Assembly (NCBI GenBank): GCA_025558095.1 | Contig: JAIVFI010000014.1 | Span: 124,001-188,000 of the forward strand | Length of the DNA stretch: 64,000 nt | Origin: Hyaloraphidium curvatum | Lineage: Eukaryota; Monoblepharomycota; Hyaloraphidiomycetes; Hyaloraphidiales; Hyaloraphidiaceae | Reading direction: 5' to 3' | Part shown: positions 8,946 to 19,963 of the stretch, piece after piece | Layout: every line of letters begins with the position of its first letter | Numbering within the stretch: position 1 is the first letter of the stretch | Notes under the pieces: generated by a model | What the model was told of the DNA's origin: nothing | Databases searched by the model: none | Seen by the model: only the letters and a program-made list of their open reading frames with translations | Translations under genes and position numbers: made by a program

Positions 8946-10379
8946 ATGTTCCTGGTGCTTGCGCGTGCGGAGCGCGCGCGGGCGGGGGCGCTCCTCGTCG
9001 CCGCCACGCTGGCGGCGCTCGTCGCCCGCAGCGGCGCGCAGCTCGCCTCCGACAGCGGGCTCTTTCCCGCGGACCTTACCCCCGTCGCTGACGCCGCCCC
9101 CGGGCCCGCTGCGGATCAGGCGGGGGCCGGCGCGGGACCGCCCGCCGTCGTCGACTTCCTCCCGACGACGGCCTCAGACATCCTTCCCACCACCGCCGCC
9201 GCCCGCCGACCCGTGCTCGGCTGGAACTCGTGGAACGCCTTCCGCTGCAACTACTCGGAGAAGGACATCCTCGGCATCGCCGACGTGCTGGTCGCCAAGG
9301 GGTACGCTGCCGCCGGCTACACCCTCCTGGCCATCGACGACTGCTGGATGGCCGAGAACCGCACCCGCACCGGCCAGCTGGCCCCGCACCCGCTCCGCTT
9401 CCCGCGCGGGATCAAACCGGTCGCGGACTACCTCCACGCGCGGGGCCTGAAGCTCGGGCTGTACTCCTCCGCGGGCACCAAGACGTGCGAGGGCCACCCT
9501 GCCAGCCTGGGCCACGAGCTCGCAGACGCGCGGATGTTTGCGCTCTGGGGCGTCGACTTCCTCAAGTACGACAACTGCTACAACGAAGGGCGCCCGGCGG
9601 AGCCGAGGTACAAGGCGATGGCGGACGCCATCAAGGCGTCGGGGAGGAACATGGTGCTGGCTATGTGCGCCTGGGGCAACTACTCCGAATGGACCTGGGC
9701 GTACAAGTACGCCCAGATGTGGCGTATCTCCCCCGACATCGGCCGCCAGTGGAACAGGCCCTGCGGACCTTACCAAATTCCCGTCACCAACATCATCGAC
9801 CGCATGGCACCCCTGGCGCGATACGCCGGGCCCGGCCGGGGCTTCAACGACGCCGACATGCTCCAGGCGGGCAACCCGGGCCTCTCGCTCGAGGAGGCCA
9901 GGTCGCACTTTGCCATGTGGGCGGCGTTCAAGTCCCCTCTCATCATCGGCACCGACATCCGCAACGTCTCGGCGGCCGTCGAGAGGCTGATGCTCAACCC
10001 GGAGCTGATCGCGATCAACCAGGATCCCCTTGGGCGGCAGGTCAAGCGCATCCGCACTTGGGGAACCGGGGAGAGGAAGCAGGAACTCTGGGCCGGACCG
10101 CTTGCCGCCGCCGCGAGCGGCAAGAAGGCCGCCGTGGCCGTCTTTCTGAACCGCGCCTCGACGGGCGTCTCCGCCGCCGGCATCTGGCCGTTCGCGCTGG
10201 CCGGGGAACCCCTGGGTGGGATGGACGATCCATCCGTCAGGAAGGCGAGGTGGTACCTCCGCGACGCCCTCAACCGGAGGGATCTGCACGGGGGGCTGGC
10301 CAGGGGCGGATGGCAGAGGGTGGAGCTGGGGAGGGTGCCGGCGCACGGGGCGGCGGTGGTGCGGATGACGCAGGCCTGA
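8946..10379 (+). CDS. Alpha-galactosidase, GH27
   Basis: Single exon, 477 residues. The N-terminus is a hydrophobic signal or anchor (GALLVAATLAALVARSGAQ) followed by a Pro/Ala-rich linker to about residue 85. The GH27 barrel starts at PVLGWNSWNAFRCNYSE. Family motifs in order are YTLLAIDDCWM, LGLYSSAGTKTCEG, DFLKYDNCYN (nucleophile Asp209) and GFNDADMLQAGN (acid/base Asp in the usual WNDPDML position, here FNDADML). Then come MWAAFKSPLIIGTDIRN and NPELIAINQDPLGRQ. The C-terminal beta domain is complete. It would hydrolyse terminal alpha-1,6-galactosides outside the cell. Length and motifs are normal for the family. Alpha-N-acetylgalactosaminidase activity cannot be excluded. Confidence 0.95.
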   Translation: MFLVLARAERARAGALLVAATLAALVARSGAQLASDSGLFPADLTPVADAAPGPAADQAGAGAGPPAVVDFLPTTASDILPTTAAARRPVLGWNSWNAFRCNYSEKDILGIADVLVAKGYAAAGYTLLAIDDCWMAENRTRTGQLAPHPLRFPRGIKPVADYLHARGLKLGLYSSAGTKTCEGHPASLGHELADARMFALWGVDFLKYDNCYNEGRPAEPRYKAMADAIKASGRNMVLAMCAWGNYSEWTWAYKYAQMWRISPDIGRQWNRPCGPYQIPVTNIIDRMAPLARYAGPGRGFNDADMLQAGNPGLSLEEARSHFAMWAAFKSPLIIGTDIRNVSAAVERLMLNPELIAINQDPLGRQVKRIRTWGTGERKQELWAGPLAAAASGKKAAVAVFLNRASTGVSAAGIWPFALAGEPLGGMDDPSVRKARWYLRDALNRRDLHGGLARGGWQRVELGRVPAHGAAVVRMTQA

Positions 10380-10536
10380 GCCAGCATGCTGGCAACGGCC
10401 TTTGATACCTGAAATCTATGCCTGCACATATCTGTACATTCTCTGATGGATTTGAACGTCGATTGCTCACGCTGCGGTGTGCCGGGGAGGGTGCCCCACG
10501 ACAAGTAACAGCAAACCTAGTACGTCGCTAAGTGTC

Positions 10537-11784
10537 CTAGAAGGCGTCCCAGACGGCTCCACCTGACTGGAAGACCTCATCCCGCAGCTCGCGTATCAGC
10601 CGCTCCCAGCCCACGGAAAAGGAGGACTCCTCGTACTCGAGGAAGTCGACCCCGTCGATCCCGAGCCAGAATTCCTCCTCGTTCCGCCAGCGCTCGGCCT
10701 CTGCGAGGGCCTCAAGGGGTCCCAGGTGCTCCGGATCTTCCAGGTTGTACCAGCTCGGGTTGATGATTAGCTCCACGTCCGACGCTTCCAACGCGGCCCT
10801 TACGCGCCCGAACGACGACGGAGGCAGAGTAAGCGTCGCACCGTCGAGGAGCAGCGTGTCCAGATGCCCGAAATCGAAACTATCGAGCATGAAGGTTTGG
10901 GGCCAGTCGAGGGTCAGGTCACGCAGGCATGGAAAGCTGCCACAGACTCGGTTGAGGTTCAACTGCCCGGCATAACTCTGCGAAATGGTGAGCTTGGTGA
11001 TGGTTTCAAACTTCGCGTTGAACCAGCTCCCGATCGTAGTCGTCTTGAGGACCGAGCTGCTCCCGAGCCGGCGACCGACCTCGGGGAATGCTTGGAAAGC
11101 CGAACTTCAGCTGCGAGATCCGCGCACGATCTGCTTCGAACAAGCACTATCGTCTTCAAGGCTGAACTCCTTCAGGGTGCCCAAGCTGTTGATGCGGCGC
11201 AGGAGCGGCATGAACGGGTCTGCCTGCGGATCGAAGTGCGTTGCCCGCCAATCGGTTCCGCCCAGATCAGCGTCTCGGTAGCTCATGACGCGCAGCTGCA
11301 CGCGCTCCAGCCTCTCGATGGATTTGGCCGACTCCAGGAAACCTCGGACGCCGTCACAATGCCAGGCGGTGATTTCGAGCTCCTTGAGGGACGCCCCCGC
11401 CCCGCGGAGCAGGCCCGCGAGGAGAGGGTCCCTGAACATGACGTCGAGGCGGAGGAACTCTATCTTGCCGAGCTTCCCGGTGCCGAAATGATCCCGGAGC
11501 TTGCCACGGTAGGGGTCCAGATCGCGCGGAGTCGCGTACGCGTATGCCTGTGTGTGGAGCTCGACGCGCCGGACCAGCTCGCCGATCCCGAGCAAGAAGA
11601 GGCCGCGGCACGCCGAGAGCAGGTTGATGAGGGTCCTTTTGTGCCTGCCAGTGGCGCCCAGGATCTTCGCGACGGCTAGAAGGATCTCGTGGGGGAACAC
11701 GGCGGGCAGGGGATCGACACGTCGCGACGGGCAGAAAGCCGTGCGAGATTTGGAGGTCGGCTCCACGCGGCCTTTCGAGCTCAT
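10537..11784 (-). CDS. F-box-like protein
   Basis: Two exons on the minus strand, 11784-11148 and 11090-10537 (396 residues). A TGA in the otherwise continuous frame is removed by a 57 bp intron (GTGCTT..CCAAG) that keeps frame and gives FSLEDDTFPEVGRR. The donor is weak, so a genuine nonsense codon is the alternative. The N-terminus has an F-box-like segment (LPAVFPHEILLAVAKIL..TLINLLSACRGLFLLGIGELVRRVEL), followed by leucine-rich strand/turn units (LKELEITAWHCDG, FPCLRDLTLDW, LDTLLLDGATLTL). The acidic, Trp-rich C-terminus (WRNEEEFWLGIDG) resembles the tails of other F-box-like proteins here. Probable SCF adaptor. It is divergent from the next F-box-like gene, 175 bp between ATGs. Confidence 0.62.
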
Positions 11785-11959
11785 TTTGTCGTTTCGCAAC
11801 TAGCAAGGCGCGAGTTCACGTGCGGGAGAGAGGAGCGTACGTGTTGCTCGCCGCGCCTCGGAGAGGAATGGGGGACACCCGGTGCGTTCCGCGAAAGACC
11901 GACCTTCGGACTCTTCGGCCGCCATCGGGCCAGAATATCGTCCAAGACGCACCTTGGAC

Positions 11960-13330
11960 ATGGATCAGCGCGATGCGCCCGAGGAGCCGCTCACCGGGCG
12001 CGTTCTCCGTGCTGCCGCGGCCCGCGACCCCTCGCTCCGCGTGTCGCCGCTGCTGCCCAACGAGTTGCAGCTAAGAATCGCCGAATACCTGCCTCTGCGC
12101 TCTTCAACGCTGCTCAATTTGGCTCTGGCCTCGAGCGATGCCCTGGGCCTCGCGATGCCGCTGCTCCTGTCGACTTTCTCCGTGCGGCGCTTCGCCGAGT
12201 CGTGGCGGGCCGCTGACGACAGAGAGGAACTGGGGCGCCGCGTGGCCTCGATCGAGCTGCTGCTGGACCGCCGCTCCGCCCCCGCGCTCTACGAGGCCCG
12301 AAGCGCCCTCGATTACCTCTTGCGGGCCGGGCTCGCAGACCTCGTGCGGACGCTGGAGGCGGACTGCTTCGGGTCGCGCCTCCAGCGGTCCTTCTGCCGC
12401 CGAGCCGTGCGCTCTCTGGCTTCGGAAATCCTGCGAGAGCTCCGGTTCCAGGTGTTCGGGCGGGAAGACCTGGCCACCCTTTCGGCCGCCAACCTGCGAG
12501 GCCTCGCCGTCCTGCAACTGGAGCTGCGCACCCTGCCCAACTCGGAAGGACCCGAGGGCCCGGTCGAATCCATGTGGGCGACGCATGTGCCGGAGTTACC
12601 CGCGCTGCGGACGCTCGTCATCCGCGGGCACCTGAACCCGCAGTCCCTGGAGGCGCTGTGCTCCGCCGCGCCCAACCTGGAAGCGCTGGAGCTCGCACCC
12701 ACGGGCAGCAGCTCGGGATGGATGGATGCCGCTGCCCAGACCCCGCTGGCCCGCCGCATCCGCGGGTTCGACGGAAGGGTTGACGAGTTCTTTGAGCTGC
12801 GCCGCAGGAGCAAGCATTTCCGGCCGGCACGCGTCTGCCTCCGCTCCGCCGGAAACATGTCCGGGGACATATACCTGACGGAAGAGGACTGGCACCGGCT
12901 GCTCGCCCTGAACTGGGCCGGGGTGCGCCTTGGGACGCCGTTCCTCCGCTCTTCGCTGCTGTCCCTCGGGCTTCCCCGGGACGCCGACGGCCTGGACGCG
13001 ACCTTCCACATTGAGGTATCGGGGATCACCGCCGCCGCGCTCGCAGAACTGGAAGCTTTCGCCTCGTCCGCGCGGCCGGGGTGGTTTTCCGCTGGCTGCG
13101 CAGAGGTGCGCGCGAAAAAGGCGCTGGACCGCGGGGGGATGGCCGACCTATTCCGCGAGGGGCTGATGTGGGAGCGGTTGCTGGGGAAGGAGAAGGTGGA
13201 GTGGCACGGGAGAGTTCCCGGGCAAGGGTGGGACGGTTTCACGTCGATGTCAGAGCTGAGGGAGGCGCTCGACGACGAGGACACGGGCGTGTTGGTGAGT
13301 CAGTGGTGGGAAGGCTGGGGACTTGGATGA
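11960..13330 (+). CDS. F-box-like / LRR-type protein (paralogue of 5833-7197)
   Basis: Single exon, 456 residues, ATG at 11960 chosen by alignment with the paralogue. F-box-like N-terminus: SPLLPNELQLRIAEYLPL, then a helix ending GLAMPLLLSTFSVRRF. Leucine-rich strands follow (LRELRFQVFGREDLATLS, LPALRTLVIRGHLNP, APNLEALELAP). It shares domain order and many blocks with 5833-7197 (for example PGWFSAGCAEVRA versus PGWFTAGRANVLA; GLMWERLLG versus GQMWERVLG), so the two are recent paralogues in opposite orientation about 5 kb apart. Function is inferred only from the fold type. Confidence 0.72.
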   Translation: MDQRDAPEEPLTGRVLRAAAARDPSLRVSPLLPNELQLRIAEYLPLRSSTLLNLALASSDALGLAMPLLLSTFSVRRFAESWRAADDREELGRRVASIELLLDRRSAPALYEARSALDYLLRAGLADLVRTLEADCFGSRLQRSFCRRAVRSLASEILRELRFQVFGREDLATLSAANLRGLAVLQLELRTLPNSEGPEGPVESMWATHVPELPALRTLVIRGHLNPQSLEALCSAAPNLEALELAPTGSSSGWMDAAAQTPLARRIRGFDGRVDEFFELRRRSKHFRPARVCLRSAGNMSGDIYLTEEDWHRLLALNWAGVRLGTPFLRSSLLSLGLPRDADGLDATFHIEVSGITAAALAELEAFASSARPGWFSAGCAEVRAKKALDRGGMADLFREGLMWERLLGKEKVEWHGRVPGQGWDGFTSMSELREALDDEDTGVLVSQWWEGWGLG

Positions 13331-13612
13331 ATGAGTTTGTCTCCTGATGATGCAAATGCGGCTGGGGTCCAATACGGCCTTATCAGGCCTTGAGTTCCCG
13401 AGATGCAAGCGGGGAACGAATAGAGTTTGCGGGCGGCCGCCCCGGGTCCACGAGGAAAATCCGGCGCTTCCGAAACTCCGCACAGCAGCAGCTTCCGAGG
13501 AACGCGTCCCCGGGCCGCGGCTGAACATGGAACAGCAAATCCGGCACAAAAGCGGGCGCGTGCCGGGGGCGGCAGCGGAGCATCGGACGAGCCGGACACT
13601 CGAACCGGAGAC

Positions 13613-14321
13613 ATGGTCTGCGCGAAGACCGCCGACGCTGCTGCCGCGCCCGACGCGCCATCGCCGGCACCGACCAAGCTCCGCGCCGTCCTGGCGGGGC
13701 TCATGGTGGCCACTGCCGCGGTCGCGGTGTGGAACACGGCCTACGCGATAAACAACCTCCGCATCGCCCCCGGGATCTCGTCGGTCACGGCCGTCCAGCT
13801 CGAGGTGCGCTCCTTCCCCCGAATGCGCTTTCGACTCTCATCCTTCTGGCACCGATATGCAGTTCGAAACGACCGTGTACAACACCACCTCCGTCTATGC
13901 CCTCCGCGTCCTTGCCCTCGTCGCCTCGTCCCTCTATCTCATCGTCTCCACGGCCTTCACCATCTGGCTCTTTGTGCGGCTCAACGGCCCCGCCCTCCTC
14001 TCCCTGTGGACCTCCCCATCCCTCCCCCGGCCCACCAAGCTGGCCAAGGAGCTCACCGCCCTCAGCGCGACGACCACCGCGCTCTTCCTCCTGGACTTTG
14101 CCGCCCTCCTCGCCCTCCTCGTCACCGTGCGAGTCATGTGGTCTCAGACCTACGTCGCCCTGGGGACGCCGCCGCTGATCATCATGGCGATCCTGGGGGC
14201 GGCGGGGACGGGGGTGATGTGGGCTCTGCGGGGCAAGGTGGCCTGCAGGTCGCACGGGGCGGGCATGGAGGGGGCGGCGGGGGCGGAAGCTGGTGCGGGG
14301 GTTGTCGAGATGCTCGCGTAG
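13613..14321 (+). CDS. Small four-helix membrane protein, unrecognised
   Basis: Two exons, 13613-13804 and 13863-14321 (216 residues); the 58 bp intron GTGCGC..ATGCAG joins VTAVQLE to FETTVYNTTSV. Four hydrophobic helices are clear: AVLAGLMVATAAVAVWNTAY, LRVLALVASSLYLIVSTAFT, ATTTALFLLDFAALLALLVT and LIIMAILGAAGTGVMWAL. The N-terminus is short and hydrophilic; the C-terminus is Ala/Gly-rich. NTT and NNL between helices 1 and 2 give potential N-glycosylation sites. I do not recognise the family. Confidence 0.6.
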
Positions 14322-14413
14322 ATGGCGGGAGTGCGGCTGTTTGTCCAGAAGCCAACGATTATTCGATTGATTTCCCAGCCAGGGTCGCCGCGCCTTACAC
14401 GCAACACGTCCAC

Positions 14414-14869
14414 TCAGTCGCCATCGCTCTCCACGCCTTCCTCCGCATCGTACGCCAAGGCAGCGAGCCTGTGCTTGCGAAGCATGTTATCGACCGTGCT
14501 CTCGGCGACGGCCACCGCGATCCCCGCCGCCGGTTTGCCAGCATCGTTTTCGGCGCCATCTGCGTGCCCTGCCTCGGTGTTGGGATTCGCCGGATCAGCT
14601 GGGCCCCCTGCAGACCGGCCGGCATCGTCCGTGTCGGCCTGTTCCTCGAAGATAGCGCGGTCCGCGTGATCGATAGCGACAGAGCCCTTCATTCCGTCTT
14701 CTTCAGTCCCTGAGGTCCTCGGGGTTTCGGACCTGCAGCCGGTCCTTGTTCGGCTCGACTATGGCCGTAATCTGCGCATCGCGGTCAGCGATGGAAGGTT
14801 CCGAAGAGAAGGGGGGAAACGTACGCAGGCCGGGTAGAGAAAGGGGGGCAGCTTCTGCTCCTTGTCCAT
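14414..14869 (-). CDS. Small acidic protein, unrecognised (three-exon model)
   Basis: Minus strand, exons 14869-14825, 14771-14733 and 14686-14414 (118 residues). The first intron (GTACGT..GCGCAG, 53 bp, CTGAC branch) is convincing; the second (GTCCGA..TGAAG, 46 bp) is weak. The product starts MDKEQKLPPFLYPAC, has a middle rich in Asp, Ala and Gly, and ends with a basic/hydrophobic helix (TVDNMLRKHRLAALAYDAEE). Acidic composition and frame length argue for real coding, but no family is evident. It lies just downstream of the Rieske gene on the same strand (103 bp gap). Confidence 0.42.
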
Positions 14870-14972
14870 GGCGTGCCATACAGTCCCATTTGTCCGGACA
14901 ATGACCCACAGCCTCCAGACGGACGGGACGGGCCACACGAACTCGCTTCAAGGCAGTGTATTCCCCCCCAAT

Positions 14973-16112
14973 CTATCCGATGACGACCTTGGTGTCGTCC
15001 TGCCGCAAAACTAATCAGCACATGTCCGATCCGGCCCGCAAACAAGGGTAACGCACCTCGATGAACTCGTACGGCGGGATCTCGAGGTTCAGCGGCGCGG
15101 GGCCCTTGCGGATGCGGCCCGAGATGTCGTAGTGCGAGCCGTGGCAGGGGCAGAACCATCCTGTGCGTCGCACACAAGGGAAGAGGTGAGCTGCGAAGCG
15201 GCACACGTTGCCCGGCGGAGACGCACCGTGGTAGTCCCCCGCGTCGCCGATGGGCACGCACCCCAGGTGGGTGCACACGCCCAGCATCACGAGCCACTCC
15301 TGCTTGGGCGCCCTCTGGATGTCCGTCTCGGGGTCCCGCAGCTCGGCCAGGGAGACGTTGTTGCTCTCCTCGATCTCGGCCTGCGTCCTGTGCCGGATGA
15401 AGACGGGCTTGCCGCGCCACTTGAGGATCACGTTCTTGCCCTCGGGGATCGAGGTCAGGTCGACCTCGACCTTGGCCAGGGCGAGCACGTCCGCCGAGGC
15501 CGACAGCGAGGAGAGCCAGTCGACCAGGGTGGCCTTGGTGCCGACCGCCGAGACGGCGCCGAGGGAGCCGATCATGGCGTAGGTGAAGGCGCGGTTGGTG
15601 TCCTGGTCGCCCGAGCGCTTGTAGTAGGAGAAGTCGGGGATGGACTCGGAGTTTTGGCGCAGGGCGGGGGTGGAGTGGAGGAGGCGGCGCTGCGAGAAGG
15701 CGCCGGTGGGGACTGCGGGGAACGGGGGGGTCAGGGCCGGTTCCACCGCGGGCCTGCGTGTGGAGCAGATCGGTAGGAGACCCGGGGAGTGCAGGAGGGG
15801 GTCCGGCAGCCGCGGATGCATGCGCCGGCGCGAGTGGCACCCGGCCGGTCTGCGCCGATGGCGGCCCCCTTCCCACCCCATCCGAGCTCCGCCCGCCGCC
15901 TCCGCACGGTGCGCGCACTCACGCAGCTGCGGCGTCTTGAGCGCCGACGCCACGCCGCGCGTGGCGACGCCGAGGGCGGCCGGCTTCGGCGCCTTCTTGG
16001 GCAGCGCGCCCGCGGCCTCCGCGCCGAACAGCCCGACCTGCCGCAGCACCGTCGTCTTGTTGACCGACGCGGACGCCGCGCGCGCTGCGCGGAGGAACGG
16101 CTGGCCCGTCAT
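14973..16112 (-). CDS. RIP1: Rieske iron-sulfur subunit of the cytochrome bc1 complex
   Basis: Four exons on the minus strand: 16112-15923, 15712-15227, 15160-15057 and 14999-14973 (268 residues). The first intron is long for the window (210 bp); the last exon holds only the final residues DDTKVVIG. The presequence is rich in Ala, Arg and Ser ([18 protein letters not shown]), as expected for mitochondrial import. One hydrophobic helix follows ([16 protein letters not shown]). The 2Fe-2S ligands are present after splicing: CTHLGCVP (Cys, His) and CPCHGSHYD (Cys, His), plus the two disulfide Cys. [19 protein letters not shown] is the usual tail. It transfers electrons from ubiquinol to cytochrome c1 in the inner membrane. 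An upstream in-frame ATG at 16211 exists, but the intervening residues are not family-like. Confidence 0.95.
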
Positions 16113-16249
16113 CGCGCGGTGGCGTTCCTTCGGGGTGGAGGAAACGGTAGTTGGACCTCTAACCGCCGGATCTAACCGCCCACCCCAACCTGAATTCCAG
16201 TAGTTAGTCATCGAGCAGCCAGAAACCCGGAGACCTCGTTCCGGCCGCC

Positions 16250-19200
16250 ATGGAGGCAGCGGCCGCGGGGCCCTTGCCGCCCGGCGAGCCGGCGCCGCCC
16301 GACGCGCCGCCCGAGTACCCGCCGCGCAACTACCCGCACGTCTTCCCCGACGGCCCGCCGTTCGGCGACGACACGATGGAGCCGGCCGAGTTCTCCGAGT
16401 GGGACGGCGGCATCCCCGTCTTCCGGCCGTCGATCGACGAGTTCGACGACTTCGGCGCGCTCATGCGCCGCGTCGAGAAGTGGGGCCGGCTGCGCGGGCT
16501 CGTCAAGGTGCGCCGCACGAAACCCGCCGCAACCGCGCTGACGCGCCGCAGATCGTCGCGCCGAAGGAGTGGCTCGCCGAGCTCGACGCCTCCAAGTACG
16601 CGGAGCGGCTGCGCAGGATCGCAATCAGGCACCCCATCGCGCAGAACATCTCGGGTGCGCGTTCCGCTCCCGCCGTCCCCGCCGCCGCTGACGCCGCATC
16701 CCCGCTCGCAAACAGGCCAGGGCGGCGTGTACCGCCAGCTCAACATGGAAAAATCGGGGGTGCGTTTTCCCGCCGGCGCCCGCACGGTTGGGTGCTGACC
16801 TGGCCCCGCCTCGCCGCGTCCCTGTCCCCTCTCAGGTCTGGTCCTTCGCCGACTGGGCCCGCGAAGCCTTCTCCCCCGAACGCCTCCCCCCCCTCGACGA
16901 GATCTCCGCCGACGGCGGCGGCAAGAAGCGCCGCACCGACGCCGGCGCCGCCCCCGCGCCCACCCGCCCGAGCCTCAAGTCGCGCACCGCGCCGGGAAGC
17001 AAGACCAGCTCCGCGGCGTGGGTGCGCGACCTGCTCGCCGACGAGGCTCCCACCCCCGAGGACGCCAAATCCGAAGCTGCTGCCGACGGCCCCGAGCCCT
17101 CCGAGGCCGGCGACGCCAAGCGCCGGCGGAGGCAGGACCTCCCCGACGCCGCCTACGCCAACATCGCCTCGCGGCTCTCCCCCCTCTACCCCCCTGAGGT
17201 GGTCCGCGAGCTCGAGGCGCGGTACTGGCGCACGGTCACGTACAGCGAGCCCATGTACGGCGCGGACCTGTCGGGGACGCTGATGGACGACGTGGTGTTC
17301 TCGCGCGGGGACTCGTGGAACCTCAACAGGCTGGGCGGGGAGAGCAACCTGCTGCTGGGGATCGACAAGGCGCTGCCGGGGGTCAACAGGCCGTACCTCT
17401 ACTTCGGCACCTGGAAGGTGGGATCGCTCGAGGCCGGGTCGGCGACCGAAAGCTCACGAGTTGTGGTCATGTGGTGTCCCACAGGCCACGTTCGGCTGGC
17501 ACCTCGAGGACGTCGACCTCTACTCCATCAACTTCCTCCACTTCGGCGCGCCCAAGCAGTGGTACTGCATCCCCCCACCCCACCGCCCCCTCTTCGAGCG
17601 CGCGGCGCGCGAGTGCTTCCGCGAGGAACTGGCGCGGTGCCCGCAGTTCCTCCGCCACAAGGCGGTTATGATCGCCCCCTCTTTCCTCTCCTCCCGCGGC
17701 TTCGGGCTCGGTGCGGAGGACCCGGACGGGCGGGTGGGCAAGTCCGAGGCCGAGCGGCGCGCGCAGGAGGAACGGCGCCGGGCGCGCCGGGAGGCCAAGG
17801 AGCGCGGCGAGGCGGGGGAGGATTCGGACAGCAGCGTCGAGTACGTCCTCGAGCGGCCGCGCAAGCGCACCGCCGAGGCCGCGGCGCGGGAGCGCGCGCA
17901 GAGGGGGCGGGTGCTCAGGGTGGTGCAGGAGCAGGGCGAGTTCATCGTCACGTTCCCGCACGGGTACCACGCTGGGTTCAACCTCGGGCTGAATTGCGCC
18001 GAGAGCGTCAACTTTGCCACGCCCGAGTGGGTGCCCTTCGGCCGGGAGGCGAAGTGGTGCACGTGCGTCAAGGACAGCGTGAGGATCGACGTGCTGGCGA
18101 TGCTGGGGGAGAAGCCGGCCGAGGTCGAGGAGGCGCCGCCGAGGAAGAAGGTGGTGGTAAGGAGGAAGAAAGAGAAGGAGCCCAAGGTGAAGAAGGAGAA
18201 GGCGCCCAAGCCCAGGGCGGGGTGGAAGGGGTCTTCGGGCCGCGACGCGAGGAAGCCGATCGACGGTCGGAGGGTGGGTCGGCCGTCTTTGCGTCTTTCC
18301 TGGGCACCCGGCTCACCGACTTGTTTCAGTGCGAGCTCTGCCCCGCGCCGCCCTCCTTCGACGAGATGCTCCCCGTCGTCGACTGGATGCCCGGCGAGCC
18401 CGCCCCGCCGATGGAGAAGCGGCAGTGGTGCCACCGCATGTGCGCGCTCTTTGTCCCCGAGGTCACGGTGCTCGACGTGCCCGACTTTGACTGGGTGCCG
18501 CCGCCGGCGGGCGGCGACTCGTCGCTGGACGTGCTGCTGGCCGCGGCGTTGGGTGCCAGCGATTCGGGGGTGGAGATCGGGAAGGCGGAGGGCGGGGAGC
18601 AGGTGGATGGTGGGGACGGGGCGGCGGAGGGGGGAAAGCCGGCAGGAGAGGACGTCAAGCCCGAGCCGGCGGCCGCAACTGCACCCGCGCCTGCGGAGCA
18701 GCCCGAAGCCAAGCCCGAGGTGCCGGCACCCGAGCCGCCGCTGATCGACATCGTCGTCGGGGTGAACCAGATCCCGCGCGACCGCTTCCGCCTGGTGAGC
18801 CTCCCGCCTTTCCCCGCGGTGCGGTGCGCTCACCTCCAGCGATCCCCGCAGAACTGCGTGGTCTGCAACGCCGACGTCCCCGCCGCCGTGCGCAAGAAGC
18901 GGCGGCCGACGCACGGCGCGCCGATCCAGTGCTGCAAGGGCAAGTGCACGCGGGCCGTGCACGTGAGCTGCGCCAAGATCGCGGGGCTGCTGCTCGAGAG
19001 CTACTGGTGGGAGCTTCCGACGGTTGGCCGGCGCCGATTTGGGGCTGACCACATCCGTCCCGGGTTCCCACAGGGACACCTTCGAGTACACGGACGAGTC
19101 GGGGCAAGTGATCACGGAGGACATAGAGCGCGGACGGTGCTGGTGCGGACCTCACGACCCAGTGCGTACACTCGCGAACTCCATTGGCCTTTGGCTAACT

Positions 19201-19731
19201 CTTCACGACCTCGCCAGCGGAAGGACGAGGAGAAGCGCCGGGCCCAGGAGGAGGCCGACGCCGCTCTCGCCGCCAAGCTTTCCCAGGGCGCGCCCGTGTG
19301 GTGCCGAGTGTTGGTTGACCATGTTCGCCGTACACATCCGCAGTTAACGTGCTCACGACAGGTCCCGCTCCGAGCTCGTCGCCGGCCTCGTCGTCTCGGT
19401 CGACGCCGAGGCCCGCACCTGCACCGTCCGGCTGCGGATGGAGGACGACGAGCCCGACGCGGCCGCGGGCGACCTCAAGACTTTCGCGCTCAAGGACGTG
19501 CAGCTCCGGACCGAGTCCGAATCGGACCGCGAGGGCTCGGACGAGGATGAGGGCGAGGAGGCGGGGGACGGGGACACCGAGTCGGGCGACGAGGATCTGG
19601 AGGAGGAGGTCGAAGAGGAAGAGGTCGAGGAGGAGGAGGAGGAGGAGATGGATTCCGGCCACATTTCGGACGCCGCCGTCGCGGAGCGGGCGCCGGAAGG
19701 CCGCGGGATCGGGCCCCTCGGTGCGGCCTAG
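16250..19731 (+). CDS. KDM4-like JmjN/JmjC histone demethylase with extended PHD
   Basis: Ten exons: 16250-16507, 16552-16654, 16716-16759, 16836-17417, 17485-18273, 18330-18794, 18852-19006, 19074-19161, 19218-19300, 19362-19731 (about 978 residues; the last three junctions are less certain). JmjN at about residue 54 ([11 protein letters not shown]). Jmj[20 protein letters not shown] supplies His335 and Glu337 for iron, and [18 protein letters not shown] supplies His491. The structural zinc set ([14 protein letters not shown]) is kept. An Arg/Glu-rich insert of about 70 residues separates the two halves of the barrel. Then a C4HC3 extended PHD ([44 protein letters not shown]) and a short possible Tudor-like strand set, ending in a poly-Glu tail. 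Likely nuclear removal of H3K9/H3K36 methyl groups. The ATG is 138 bp from the divergent Rieske start. Confidence 0.9.
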
Positions 19732-19963
19732 GTATTCGTATTCAGCAAGCACCGCCGCAGCGCACGTAACGCCTTTGGGCACTATTGTTTCTGTAGTATT
19801 GTGCCTTGTAGCTCGTAGCACTTTGATGTAGCAACTTTGAGATTGCATTTGCAGGCAGTCCTCGCCACAACAGTCTTCATTGTCAGCCACTCCCACTCGT
19901 CATCGTCAGCGTCATCCCACGCATGCATCGGGCACAACCTCCTGAGTGAACTGCGACACATTC

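Noticed and set aside
16113-16211. Upstream in-frame ATG for the Rieske gene
   Set aside because: Adds residues with no presequence character; the ATG at 16112 starts an Ala/Arg-rich mitochondrial presequence.
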